From assembly GCA_900553865.1 (NCBI GenBank), contig USFC01000056.1, positions 1-10,588 on the forward strand: a stretch of 10,588 nucleotides of DNA, written 5' to 3'. The notes below the pieces were generated by a model. The model was not told where the DNA came from and made no database searches. It was given only the letters and a program-made list of their open reading frames with translations. The translations under genes were made by a program, and so were the position numbers. Source of the DNA: an uncultured Clostridium sp. (GTDB lineage Bacteria; Bacillota; Clostridia; TANB77; CAG-508). Below, in pieces: positions 1 to 7,634 of the stretch (position 1 is its first letter; every line of letters begins with the position of its first letter).

Positions 1-16
1 CCCCAAATGTCCTTTA
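1..16 (-). repeat. REP-A palindromic repeat, cut by the window edge
   Basis: The first 16 bases, CCCCAAATGTCCTTTA, are identical to 10185-10200, the end of a complete REP-A copy. Only one arm (TGTCCTTT) and part of the core are visible; the rest would lie left of the window. The TAA stop of the RNHCP gene (14-16, minus strand) overlaps the arm. Identity to a complete copy makes this call fairly safe, but its full length cannot be seen. Confidence 0.7.
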
Positions 17-322
17 ATGTTTTGCACTTAAGCTTATTATTAAGTCTATGTTGTCATCTTTTGCAGCTTTATTTTTCCTAATTTTGCCGCATTTTTTACA
101 CTTAAATATTATTACATATCCTTTTTTGCTGTCTATTTCTAAGCCGATTGGCTCTAGTATTCCGTGGCACTCTTCTGCCCTATCTCCCGGATTTATATCT
201 ACATGTTTTGAATGCAAACAATGTGGGCAATGGTTTCTGCAAGAGTAACCTAATTGTGGTACTTTTTTACCGCAATTTTCACAAATAAATTCTTCATCTA
301 TTTCAGTAAATTTTCTTTCCAT
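14..322 (-). CDS. RNHCP-domain zinc-ribbon protein
   Basis: A small soluble protein of 102 residues. It carries the motif that names the RNHCP family (Arg29-Asn-His-Cys-Pro33) inside a cysteine-rich fold: C14/C17 and C32/C35 form one likely zinc knuckle pair, and C52 with C75/C78 may form a second site. The segment H40-x-D-x5-D47-R48 is also typical of the family. The family has no established biochemical role; nucleic-acid or protein binding is only an inference from the zinc ribbon. The ATG at 322 is preceded by GAGGA at a good distance. It lies 91 bp downstream of the nucleoside kinase, same strand, with only a palindromic repeat between and no T-run terminator, so read-through from the kinase promoter is likely. 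The C-terminus looks complete; the stop codon overlaps the REP-A repeat at the window edge. Confidence 0.85.
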   Translation of the reverse strand: MERKFTEIDEEFICENCGKKVPQLGYSCRNHCPHCLHSKHVDINPGDRAEECHGILEPIGLEIDSKKGYVIIFKCKKCGKIRKNKAAKDDNIDLIISLSAKH

Positions 323-363
323 TTATTTTTCCTCTTTTTTCTTATTTATCCTCGCATTTGTGC

Positions 364-413
364 TGACGCAAAAGGGACATTTAACGCCAAAGGAAACGTC
401 CTAAATAGCGTCA
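364..413 (-). repeat. REP-B palindrome, enlarged composite copy
   Basis: Perfect outer arms TGACGC (364-369) and GCGTCA (408-413) enclose a core matching the reverse complement of 6497-6527, including AAAGGAAACGTCCTAAAT at 389-406. About 18 extra bases (around 376-393) are present compared with that copy. They include a second arm-like TAACGC (382-387) and AAAGGGACATTT (371-382), which resembles the REP-A arm AAAGGACATTT with one extra G. The repeat sits directly against the kinase stop codon (414-416) and forms most of the spacer to the RNHCP gene. It can fold as RNA but has no T-run, so it looks like an intercistronic REP rather than an intrinsic terminator. Confidence 0.75.
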
Positions 414-2057
414 CTAGTCGTATTTGAAAATGCCTCCGCCGATGAATTCTCTTAGTAAAGAATTTTTTGGTATATCTTCTACGTCTATTTGTTCAAAGTA
501 TTTCAAAAATTCTGTTAATCTTTTTGCCTCTGCATATTCTTTTTCTTCTTTCCCTATTTTGCTAAATAATGGCAATGCATATTTTTTTAGTGCATTTATT
601 TCATATATTAATGAAGTGTTGAACATTACGTCTGCATCTTCTTGGAATGGGAATATGTACTTTTCTTCCCCAGCAGATATTGAATACCATGATGATAATG
701 TTTTTAGTGCATCATAGCCCCTAAACCTGCTATCTCTAACTGTTCTTCTTACTATTCTTGTATCTGTAGTTGAAATTCTATTGTAATAGTCTATGTTTAA
801 TACTGTTAAAGCACTTATGTATATTTTAAATTTTTGCCTTTTATCTATTGCTGGTGTTAATTGGTCATTCAAGCAGTGTATTCCTTCCATTATTAGCACT
901 TCGTCATCTTCTAATTTCATAGTCTTTCCTGTGAATTCTTTTTTTCCTTTTTTGAAATTAAAGGTTGGAACTTCTATTTCTTCTCCATTTAGTAGTTTTA
1001 CCAAATGTTCATTTAATAATTTTAAATCTACCGCTTCTAATGCCTCAAAATTATAATTTCCAAATTCATCTTTTGGAGTTTTTTCTCGTTCTACAAAATA
1101 ATTATCTACTGATATTGTTTTTGGCTTCAATCCATTTAGTCTTAATTGTATTCCTAATCTTTTAGCAAATGTTGTTTTTCCAGAAGAAGATGGACCTGCT
1201 ATTAATATTACTCTTTTATTTCTATCTTCTATTATTTTATCTGCTATATTTGCTATTTTCTTTTCATGCAAAGCTTCTGAAAGCAAAATTATATCTTTTG
1301 CTTCACCATTTCTTATTTTCTCATTTAGTTGACTTAAGGTTCCTATTCCTAAAATACTGTATATATCGTCATATTCTTTTAAGGCTGTTAGAAGTTTTTT
1401 TCCTTCTTGATATGGTTTTATTTCATTTGGCTTATTTTTACTTGGATAACGAATTAAAAATCCGTCATGATATTTTATTATGTCAAACAATTTTATATAC
1501 CCTGTTGAAATTGGCATAACTCCATAAAAATAGTTGTAATATTCTTCGCAAAAATATAAAGATACCTCTTTTTTATCTTTGTTTTCTAATTGTATTTCTC
1601 CTATTTGTGTATTTTCTTTTTTTATAAACTCACTAGCTTCTTTTTTTGACAATTCTTTCTTTTCTATTAGTAAATTTTTAGCAATTATTTCTTCCATTTT
1701 TGCCTTTACATTTTCAATCATTTCGCTGGTTACAATTTCATTTTCTACTTCGCAAAACATACTACTTGATAATTGAAAATTAACGGTTAATTTTATTTGT
1801 GGATATAATTCCTTAAAGGCTTTGGCCATAATAAATAATAGCCCCCTTGTATAAATTCTTGCTCCATCTCTTGTTGAAGTATCTAATAACTCCACATTAT
1901 CGTTTTCCTTTAGTACATAGTTTAATGGCTTTACTTCATTATTTATCATTCCTGCTATTACATTTTCTTTTTCATTTATTGCTTCTTTAAATGCTTCTAT
2001 TATTGTTACATTTTTGTTTTCGATTTCAACTTCAATATTTTTATAAACAACTTTCAT
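414..2057 (-). CDS. Nucleoside kinase (uridine kinase-like) with N-terminal TGS/ThrRS-like region
   Basis: A cytosolic P-loop kinase of 547 residues. The C-terminal half is a uridine kinase/phosphoribulokinase-type domain: Walker A GPSSSGKT at residues 288-295, SVDNYF shortly after it (the usual catalytic Asp region), and an EGIHCLN segment. The first ~60 residues resemble a TGS domain, and about 60-220 resemble the second additional domain of threonyl-tRNA synthetase; this arrangement is known from Clostridia proteins annotated as nucleoside kinase. Phosphorylation of uridine/cytidine is the family expectation; the exact substrate cannot be read from sequence. The ending LLREFIGGG is typical, so the protein is complete. 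The ATG at 2057 has AGAAGG upstream and a perfect sigma-A promoter at 2106-2134. The TAG stop directly abuts a REP-B repeat. Transcribed divergently from the ger operon. Confidence 0.88.
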   Translation of the reverse strand: MKVVYKNIEVEIENKNVTIIEAFKEAINEKENVIAGMINNEVKPLNYVLKENDNVELLDTSTRDGARIYTRGLLFIMAKAFKELYPQIKLTVNFQLSSSMFCEVENEIVTSEMIENVKAKMEEIIAKNLLIEKKELSKKEASEFIKKENTQIGEIQLENKDKKEVSLYFCEEYYNYFYGVMPISTGYIKLFDIIKYHDGFLIRYPSKNKPNEIKPYQEGKKLLTALKEYDDIYSILGIGTLSQLNEKIRNGEAKDIILLSEALHEKKIANIADKIIEDRNKRVILIAGPSSSGKTTFAKRLGIQLRLNGLKPKTISVDNYFVEREKTPKDEFGNYNFEALEAVDLKLLNEHLVKLLNGEEIEVPTFNFKKGKKEFTGKTMKLEDDEVLIMEGIHCLNDQLTPAIDKRQKFKIYISALTVLNIDYYNRISTTDTRIVRRTVRDSRFRGYDALKTLSSWYSISAGEEKYIFPFQEDADVMFNTSLIYEINALKKYALPLFSKIGKEEKEYAEAKRLTEFLKYFEQIDVEDIPKNSLLREFIGGGIFKYD

Positions 2058-2105
2058 ATAAAAACCTTCTTTCTTTATTTAGTAATTATTATAAACTGCT
2101 TTTTT

Positions 2106-2134
2106 ATTATATTCTACTTTTATGCTATTGTCAA
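2106..2134 (-). promoter_or_regulatory. Sigma-A promoter of the nucleoside kinase
   Basis: On the minus strand, TTGACA (2129-2134) is followed by exactly 17 bases and TATAAT (2106-2111), a perfect vegetative consensus. Transcription should begin near position 2099, about 40 bases before the kinase ATG. The strength suggests constitutive expression of the kinase and probably of the RNHCP gene behind it. Confidence 0.88.
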
Positions 2135-2215
2135 AATATTATTGCATATTTTTACCCGTTTTGGAAATTCTATTTATAAATAATTTTTAATTTTAAGGAA
2201 AGGTTGTAAGTAAAA

Positions 2216-3919
2216 ATGAATTTCAAGAAAATAGTTGATAATTTTATATGGAAACCAGAAACTGAATATCAATTTTCTCTTCCCACTAGTGGAAAAGTAG
2301 ATAATACTTACGTCCCTCTAAAAGACTTAAACCTTCCTAAAAATGTGCTTACAAATCTTTCGGCTAATATTGATTTTGTAAAAATGAAATATAATTCACT
2401 TATAAACAGTGACATTATTTTGCGTGAATTTGTAATAAATGTGCATAATAAACAATATGAAGCTCTTTTGCTTTTTATAGACGGTTTGGTTGATTCTGAC
2501 CTTATTAACAACTATATTTTAAAGCCTTTAATGCTAAAAAACAAATCAAATTGCTCTACTGAGGCTGAAGCTTCCACAAAAACTTTAAACTCCCAATCTA
2601 CAAATTTAAAAAAAGTTAAAGTTAAAAAGAAAGAACAGCCACTCGATATTGTAGAATATATTTCTAATTGTCTGCTTCCACAAAATACTGTAAATACAGA
2701 GCAAAGTTTTGAAAAGCTTTTCTCTGGTGTAAATTCTGGTAATTGTGTGCTTTTTATAGATACTTTGGATTTTGCATTTGACATTGAAGTAAAAGGCTTT
2801 AAGCAAAGAAGTATTGGCTCTCCTAATACTGAAGTTGTAATAAAAGGTCCACAAGAAGCTTTTGTTGAAAATATAAGAACAAATACTTCTTTACTTAGAA
2901 GAATTATTAATAGTGAAGATTTAATCCTTGAAAATATTGATATTGGAAGTATTACAAAAACTAAATGTGCAATTTGCTATATGAAGAATATTACAAATAA
3001 TGATTTAATCGCTGAGGTAAGGTATAGACTAAATAATTTGGAAATAGATTCACTTCTTTCTTCTGGCCAACTTGAGCAATTAATCGTTAATAATGAAGCT
3101 AATATGGGAATCTCTGAAACTTTATCTACTGAAAGGCCGGATAAAGCTGCTAAATATTTGCTACAAGGGCGTGTGGTGGTTTTGGTTAATGGTTCCCCTT
3201 TTGCCCTAATAATGCCTGTTTGCTTAATTGATTTTATGACTTCTCCAGAAGATACAAACTTAAAGCCTTATTTAGCAAACTTTTTAAAAACGATTAGGTT
3301 ATTGTCTGCATTTTTAACTTTGCTGCTTCCTAGTTTCTATGTTGCAGTTACTAGCTTTCACCAAGAAATATTACCCACAGAGCTTTTAAACTCAATTTTA
3401 ATTGCTAGGGAAAGTGTTCCATTTCCAGTTATTTTCGAAATACTAATAATGGAAGTTTCTTTTGAATTAATAAGAGAAGCAGGCCTTAGAGTTCCTTCTC
3501 CAATTGGCTCTACAATAGGAATTGTAGGTGCTTTAGTTTTAGGCCAAGCTGCTGTTAGTGCAAACATTGTAAGCCCTATTTTAATTATAATTGTGGCAAT
3601 TACTGGTATTGCTTCTTTTGCTATTCCAGATTTTTCCTTTGGCTTTCACTTAAGAGTATTTAGATTTATTTTTATACTTTTGGGGTATCTCGCTGGTTTT
3701 TTAGGCATTGCTGTTGGACTTTTTGTTTATACCTCTATTATATGTAATATGAAATCTTTTGGCGTTTATTTTGCTGCTCCTTTCGCACCAGCAATCAATT
3801 CTAAAGGAAATGCTTATTTTATTCCGCCTATATGGAAGCAAGAATATAGAGCCAACTATATTGCACCTAAAAAAGAGAGAGCTCAAGAAAAAATAAGTAT
3901 GAAATGGAAATTCAAATAA
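2216..3919 (+). CDS. gerA: Spore germinant receptor subunit A (GerA family)
   Basis: Membrane subunit A of a GerA-type germinant receptor, which in spores senses small nutrients at the inner membrane and triggers germination together with subunits B and C. It has 567 residues, slightly above the usual 480-550. The N-terminal soluble domain contains ALLLFIDGLVD and ends its first half at LKPLM; a Lys/Ser-rich linker follows (about 112-145). The family core is plain: GRVVVLVNGSPF from residue 318, the LPSFYVAVTSFHQE segment (H382-Q-E384), REAGLRVPSPIG from R420, then GALVLGQAAV and a C-terminal membrane segment at about 481-510. The ATG at 2216 has AAGGAAAGG upstream at a rather long spacing of about 12 bases. 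First gene of a plus-strand operon; subunit B follows after 33 bp. Sigma-G control is expected for the family, but I could not identify a convincing sigma-G promoter. The nutrient sensed is unknown. Confidence 0.93.
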   Translation: MNFKKIVDNFIWKPETEYQFSLPTSGKVDNTYVPLKDLNLPKNVLTNLSANIDFVKMKYNSLINSDIILREFVINVHNKQYEALLLFIDGLVDSDLINNYILKPLMLKNKSNCSTEAEASTKTLNSQSTNLKKVKVKKKEQPLDIVEYISNCLLPQNTVNTEQSFEKLFSGVNSGNCVLFIDTLDFAFDIEVKGFKQRSIGSPNTEVVIKGPQEAFVENIRTNTSLLRRIINSEDLILENIDIGSITKTKCAICYMKNITNNDLIAEVRYRLNNLEIDSLLSSGQLEQLIVNNEANMGISETLSTERPDKAAKYLLQGRVVVLVNGSPFALIMPVCLIDFMTSPEDTNLKPYLANFLKTIRLLSAFLTLLLPSFYVAVTSFHQEILPTELLNSILIARESVPFPVIFEILIMEVSFELIREAGLRVPSPIGSTIGIVGALVLGQAAVSANIVSPILIIIVAITGIASFAIPDFSFGFHLRVFRFIFILLGYLAGFLGIAVGLFVYTSIICNMKSFGVYFAAPFAPAINSKGNAYFIPPIWKQEYRANYIAPKKERAQEKISMKWKFK

Positions 3920-3952
3920 TTTACAAATAATTTTTTATGAAGGAGAATATTT

Positions 3953-5048
3953 ATGAACCACTCTAAAATTGGAACTTTTGAAGCTATAACTTTAATACTT
4001 TCTGTAATTATTATTCACACAGTGCTGTCTTTACCCAAAACATTATTGGACTTAACCAGCAGTGCTACCTTTATCAATTTAATTTATGTTAGTATTTTAG
4101 CTATAATTTTTGTAATTATTTTGTGCAAACTATTAAAAACTTTTCCTGGAATGGACATTATTGATGTTTCTGAATTTTTGGGGCGGAAAATTTTTGAAAA
4201 ATATTATTGGAACAATTTTCATTATATATTTTCTTACAAGTTCTAGTATGTTTTTACGAAATTTTTGTGAATATTTAAGAATTATATACTACCCTTCTAC
4301 TAATGTAATTTTTCTAATTTCAATATTTATAATTGCTATTTGCATAGTAGACAACCTAGACTTCAATGCCTCTTTTAAAGCAAATTTAATTATTACTCCA
4401 TTTGCATTAATAAGCATAATTTTGCTATTTTTTGCAAATATAAAATATCTTTCTGGGCAAAGAATGTTTCCAATTCTAGGCAATGGCTTTTTTGACACCT
4501 TTCTTTTAGGCATTGGAAATATCTATGCTTTTAGTGGTATTGTATTTATTTATTTTTTACCACCTTTGTTAAAACAACCTGAAAAACTAAAAAAAATAGC
4601 AATAACCTCTGTATGTATTTCAGGTGCTTACATTATTTTAGCAATTTCAATTATATTGTTTATGTTTCCATTTTTTACAAAAGTAGATGAAATAATTCCT
4701 TTATATTCAGCTGCAACATATGTTGAGTTTGGAAGTTTTTTCCAAAGACTAGAAGCAATTTTTCTACTGATTTGGATTATTGCGTTTGCTTGCTATTTGT
4801 CTATGCTAACAATGTTTTCTATACATTCTTTTAGAAAAATGGCAAAAATTAAATATATCAAACCTATAGTAATTCCTTTTACTCTTGTTATTTTAGGAAT
4901 TTCTCTAATCCCTACAAATTTTGCTGTAGCCAAATTTTTTGAAACTGTTATTTATCGTTTTGCAATGATTGGAGTAACTTTTGTTGTTGGATTTTTCATT
5001 TTAATATTCGCAAATTATAAAAAGAAAAAGCAGGTGATTAATAAATAA
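3953..5048 (+). pseudogene. gerB: Germinant receptor subunit B (GerB/APC-type permease), frameshifted
   Basis: Subunit B of the receptor is a membrane protein of the amino-acid permease superfamily, thought to form the ligand-binding part. The start ATG at 3953 has AAGGAG at good spacing. The first 77 codons run in one frame (NHSKIGTFEA... to DIIDVSEFLG), then the remainder continues one base later (GGKFLKNIIGTIFIIYFL...) to the TAA at 5046-5048. The unshifted frame stops at TAG 4244-4246. Joining the parts at 4180-4184 gives about 364 residues, the normal family length, with roughly ten hydrophobic helices and no gap in similarity, so only one base separates this from an intact gene. The suspect site is T5-G4 followed by CGG. 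It may be a recent mutation, a sequencing indel, or conceivably +1 recoding. The last base of the stop overlaps the gerC start (TAATG). Confidence 0.85.
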
Positions 5049-6289
5049 TGAACAAGATAGTAATAAATATTTTCATAGTTATTATGTGTGTTATTCTTTT
5101 GCTAGGTTTTAATGCTTCCTACACTTCTCTAAATATAGATAATTTAGCATATGTTGCTGCTATTGGCATTGATGTTGGTGAGAACAACACTTACAAAGTA
5201 ACCTTTCAATTTGTTCCAAGAAGTGAAGAAGGAAAAAATGGAGAGTCTGGCGCTTCTAGTTCAACAAAAACTATTGCAAATACTGTTGAAGCTCCTTCTT
5301 TAAACACTGCTATCGATTTAATGAATAGTTATTTAGCCAGAAAATTAAATTTATCTCACTGCAAAGTTATAATATTTTCTGAAGAAGTTGCAATGAATGG
5401 AATTTCTAAGGAAATTTATTCATTAGTAAACAACACACAATCTAGGCCTTCTACAAATATAATCATATGCAAAAATACAGCTGAAAAATATATAAAGGAC
5501 ACAACCCCCATGCTTGAAACTCTTATAACAAATTATTACGAAATTTTTCCTGATTCTCATAAATATACTGGTTATGTTTACAACGCTACCTTAGGAGATT
5601 TTTTCAGTCAACTTGTAAGTTCAACAGGTGAACCTTTTGCAATTTTAGGTGGCGTAGAGCTTCCCGGAGATTCTGAAAATACTAATATTACAGACAATAG
5701 CAATGTAGGTAGTATAAAGTCCACTAATACTTCATTTTCCAAAACAAGTGGTTCCGAAAATATTGGAGTTGCAGTATTTAAGGAAGATAAACTAGTAGGT
5801 GAATTAGATGCTGACGAAACATTATGCCTTTCAATAATTCAAGAGCAAGTTTACAGTTTTTTTATACACATTCCTAATCCAGAAGACATTGGAAAAAGTA
5901 TAGATTTAGTCATATATCCTTTAGGTAAGAAAAAAGTTGATGTAAAAATAGTAAACGGCTCTCCATATATAATTTTTAAAGAGCAATTTACTGCCAAAAT
6001 TTTGTCGCTTTCTCAAGAAAAGGAATATTTGACTCAAGGACAATTAGATAGCTTATCTAAAATTGCAAATAAATATTTAGAGAGTCTTATGAGTGCATAT
6101 TTATATAAAACTTCTTTAATTTTCGGTTCAGATATAAATGACTTTGGCAAATACGCTTTATCTAATTTTCTTACCACAAAAGATTTTGAAGAATATGATT
6201 GGAAAAACAACTATAAAAATGCTACTTTTAAGGTTTCCTTAAATACAAAAGTACAAACAGGCTTCAAAATTACTGAAATAAAAAAATAA
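5048..6289 (+). CDS. gerC: Germinant receptor subunit C (Ger(x)C family), lacking the lipobox cysteine
   Basis: Subunit C of the receptor, normally a lipoprotein on the outer face of the spore inner membrane. It has 413 residues. The N-terminal hydrophobic segment is at about 4-21, then NLDNLAYVAAIGIDVG-like family sequence (I30-D-N-L-A-Y-V, G40-I-D) and a YKVTFQFVP strand. An Asn/Ser-rich linker lies at about 206-240. The C-terminal Ger(x)C domain includes the long helix before SLIFGSDINDFGKY (D362) and ends in the expected VSLNTKVQTGFKI strand. Family members usually have a lipobox ending in Cys after the hydrophobic segment; here the place reads LLLGFNAS and the only nearby Cys (C14) is inside the hydrophobic stretch. 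The start overlaps the subunit B stop by one base, with AGGTGA upstream, so translation is probably coupled. Confidence 0.9.
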   Translation: MNKIVINIFIVIMCVILLLGFNASYTSLNIDNLAYVAAIGIDVGENNTYKVTFQFVPRSEEGKNGESGASSSTKTIANTVEAPSLNTAIDLMNSYLARKLNLSHCKVIIFSEEVAMNGISKEIYSLVNNTQSRPSTNIIICKNTAEKYIKDTTPMLETLITNYYEIFPDSHKYTGYVYNATLGDFFSQLVSSTGEPFAILGGVELPGDSENTNITDNSNVGSIKSTNTSFSKTSGSENIGVAVFKEDKLVGELDADETLCLSIIQEQVYSFFIHIPNPEDIGKSIDLVIYPLGKKKVDVKIVNGSPYIIFKEQFTAKILSLSQEKEYLTQGQLDSLSKIANKYLESLMSAYLYKTSLIFGSDINDFGKYALSNFLTTKDFEEYDWKNNYKNATFKVSLNTKVQTGFKITEIKK

Positions 6290-6316
6290 TACAAAAAATA
6301 GAAAGGAACTAGTAAA

Positions 6317-6499
6317 ATGATAAGTCCTCTAATATACCATATACTATTTTCAATATTTACAATATATGTCCTTATAAATTCTTCGTCATATGGTTTTTAT
6401 GAAATAAATAGTGAAAATAATAAAACTGGTGGAATTACGATTATAGCCTTTACAATTTTTAGTGTAATATTTAGTAATATCATGGTTTGGCTAAACTGA
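6317..6499 (+). CDS. Small two-helix membrane protein, candidate germinant receptor D subunit
   Basis: A 60-residue protein with two hydrophobic segments (about 4-21 and 39-58) joined by a polar loop rich in Asn, Ser and Glu (SENNKTGG). AAAGGA lies about 9 bases before the ATG, and it begins 27 bp after gerC on the same strand with no terminator between, so it belongs to the operon. Known Bacillus gerK and gerU-type operons contain or adjoin small D-subunit genes of about 75 codons with two predicted membrane segments that modulate receptor function; size, topology and position here match that description, but I see no diagnostic motif, so the role is inferred. The TGA stop (6497-6499) is the first three bases of a REP-B palindrome, so the C-terminus may have been altered when the repeat arrived. 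Confidence 0.72.
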   Translation: MISPLIYHILFSIFTIYVLINSSSYGFYEINSENNKTGGITIIAFTIFSVIFSNIMVWLN

Positions 6500-6527
6500 C
6501 GCATTTAGGACGTTTCCTTTTGCGTCA
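6497..6527 (+). repeat. REP-B palindromic repeat at convergent gene ends
   Basis: Arms TGACGCA (6497-6503) and TGCGTCA (6521-6527) form a perfect 7-bp stem. Inside, AGGA (6507-6510), a CGTT loop and TCCT (6515-6518) form a second short stem, with unpaired T residues between. The two TGA triplets at its ends, one on each strand, are the stop codons of the 60-residue gene and of metK. No T-run follows on either side. It could still halt transcription or stabilise mRNA 3' ends, as REP hairpins are known to do. Confidence 0.82.
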
Positions 6528-7634
6528 GAATGTTATTACTTTTTCCCATGGCATTTCTTCTTTCCCGAAATGTCCATAATTTGTTGTTTTTGTATATATT
6601 GGTTTCTTTAAATCTAAATATTTTATTATTCCATTTGGAGTTAAATCAAACTTTTCTTCTATCATTTTTATTATATCTTCTTCTGGAATTTTATTTGTTC
6701 CGAATGTATTTACCCATATAGATATTGGTTTTTCCATTCCTATTGCATATGATACTTGTAGTTCACATTTTTTCGCATATCCGTTTGCTACAATGTTTTT
6801 TGCAATATAGCGAAGCATATAACTTGCTGACCTATCTACTTTACTAGCATCTTTTCCTGAAAATGCTCCTCCACCATGACGGCTATATCCCCCATAAGTA
6901 TCTACTATAATTTTTCTTCCTGTTAATCCTGTATCTCCTAAAGGTCCTCCTATAACGAATCTTCCTGTTGGATTTATATATATTTTTGTATTTTCATCCA
7001 TCATTTCTTTTGGTACAACTACATTTATTACTTTTTCTATTAAATCCTTTTTTAACCTATCCATAGTTACTTCTTCCAAATGTTGTGTAGATATTAATAT
7101 AGTATCTATTCTTTTTGGCATATTATCTTCGTATTCTATTGGTACTTGTGCTTTTACATCTGGTCTTAAATACGTAATTTCATTTTCTTTTCTAACATCT
7201 GCTAATCTTTTTGCTAATTTATGTGCCATATCGATAGCATAAGGCATGTAGTTTTCCGTCTCATTTATTGCATAACCAAACATAATACCTTGGTCTCCTG
7301 CTCCTCCAACATCTACACCCATTGCTATGTCTGAGCTTTGCTTTGTAATGTTTATATCTATTTTGCAAGTTCTGTAATCCATATCTGTTTTTTCGTTGTC
7401 ATATCCTACATTTTTTATTACATTTCTTACTAAATTTTCTATGTCTACCTCTCCATTTGAAGTAACTTGTCCAGCTACTGTAATTTTATCTTTTGCTGCA
7501 AATGTTTCTACAGCCACTCTTGAATTTTCGTCTTGTTTTAAATATTCATCTAATATGCTATCTGAAATTAAATCACATAGCTTATCTGGATGCCCTTCTG
7601 TTACACTTTCTGATGTAAAATAATATTTTTTCAT
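6525..7634 (-). CDS. metK: S-adenosylmethionine synthetase
   Basis: Cytosolic enzyme joining methionine and ATP to give S-adenosylmethionine, the cell's main methyl donor. Family marks are clear: TSESVTEGHPDK at the start (H15, D17, K18), the ATP-binding signature GAGDQGIMFG (111-120) and the glycine-rich loop GGGAFSGKD (254-262) followed by KVDRSASY. The second signature reads KDASKVDRS where KDPTKVDRS is usual, a mild change. It has 369 residues, against about 380-400 commonly. The protein stops just after the HFGKEEMPWEK segment with VITF, where relatives usually continue for some residues (often TDK...); the TGA stop lies inside the REP-B repeat. GGAGGA precedes the ATG at 7634. It lies 58 bp downstream of rnr on the same strand, too close for a SAM riboswitch, and probably shares the rnr transcript. 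Confidence 0.96.
   Translation of the reverse strand: MKKYYFTSESVTEGHPDKLCDLISDSILDEYLKQDENSRVAVETFAAKDKITVAGQVTSNGEVDIENLVRNVIKNVGYDNEKTDMDYRTCKIDINITKQSSDIAMGVDVGGAGDQGIMFGYAINETENYMPYAIDMAHKLAKRLADVRKENEITYLRPDVKAQVPIEYEDNMPKRIDTILISTQHLEEVTMDRLKKDLIEKVINVVVPKEMMDENTKIYINPTGRFVIGGPLGDTGLTGRKIIVDTYGGYSRHGGGAFSGKDASKVDRSASYMLRYIAKNIVANGYAKKCELQVSYAIGMEKPISIWVNTFGTNKIPEEDIIKMIEEKFDLTPNGIIKYLDLKKPIYTKTTNYGHFGKEEMPWEKVITF

Noticed and set aside
1169..1519. Plus-strand open frame inside the kinase gene
   Set aside because: It lies antisense to well-conserved kinase codons, has a Leu/Phe-rich composition expected from reversed A/T-rich coding DNA, and no ribosome site. The other frames overlapping the main genes were rejected for the same reasons.
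2140..2180. A sigma-G promoter for the ger operon
   Set aside because: GCATA at 2144-2148 resembles a sigma-G -35 box, but no CATNNTA-like -10 box lies 17-18 bases on. Candidates need poor spacing, so I do not list it.
4175..4184. Classic -1 slippery heptamer in gerB
   Set aside because: The downstream frame lies at +1, not -1, and the order T5-G4 does not give an X-XXY-YYZ heptamer in the right phase. Only +1 slipping or an indel fits.
6497..6527. Ordinary intrinsic terminator
   Set aside because: A stem-loop is clear but no T-run follows on either strand, and the same sequence recurs elsewhere, so it is called a repeat.
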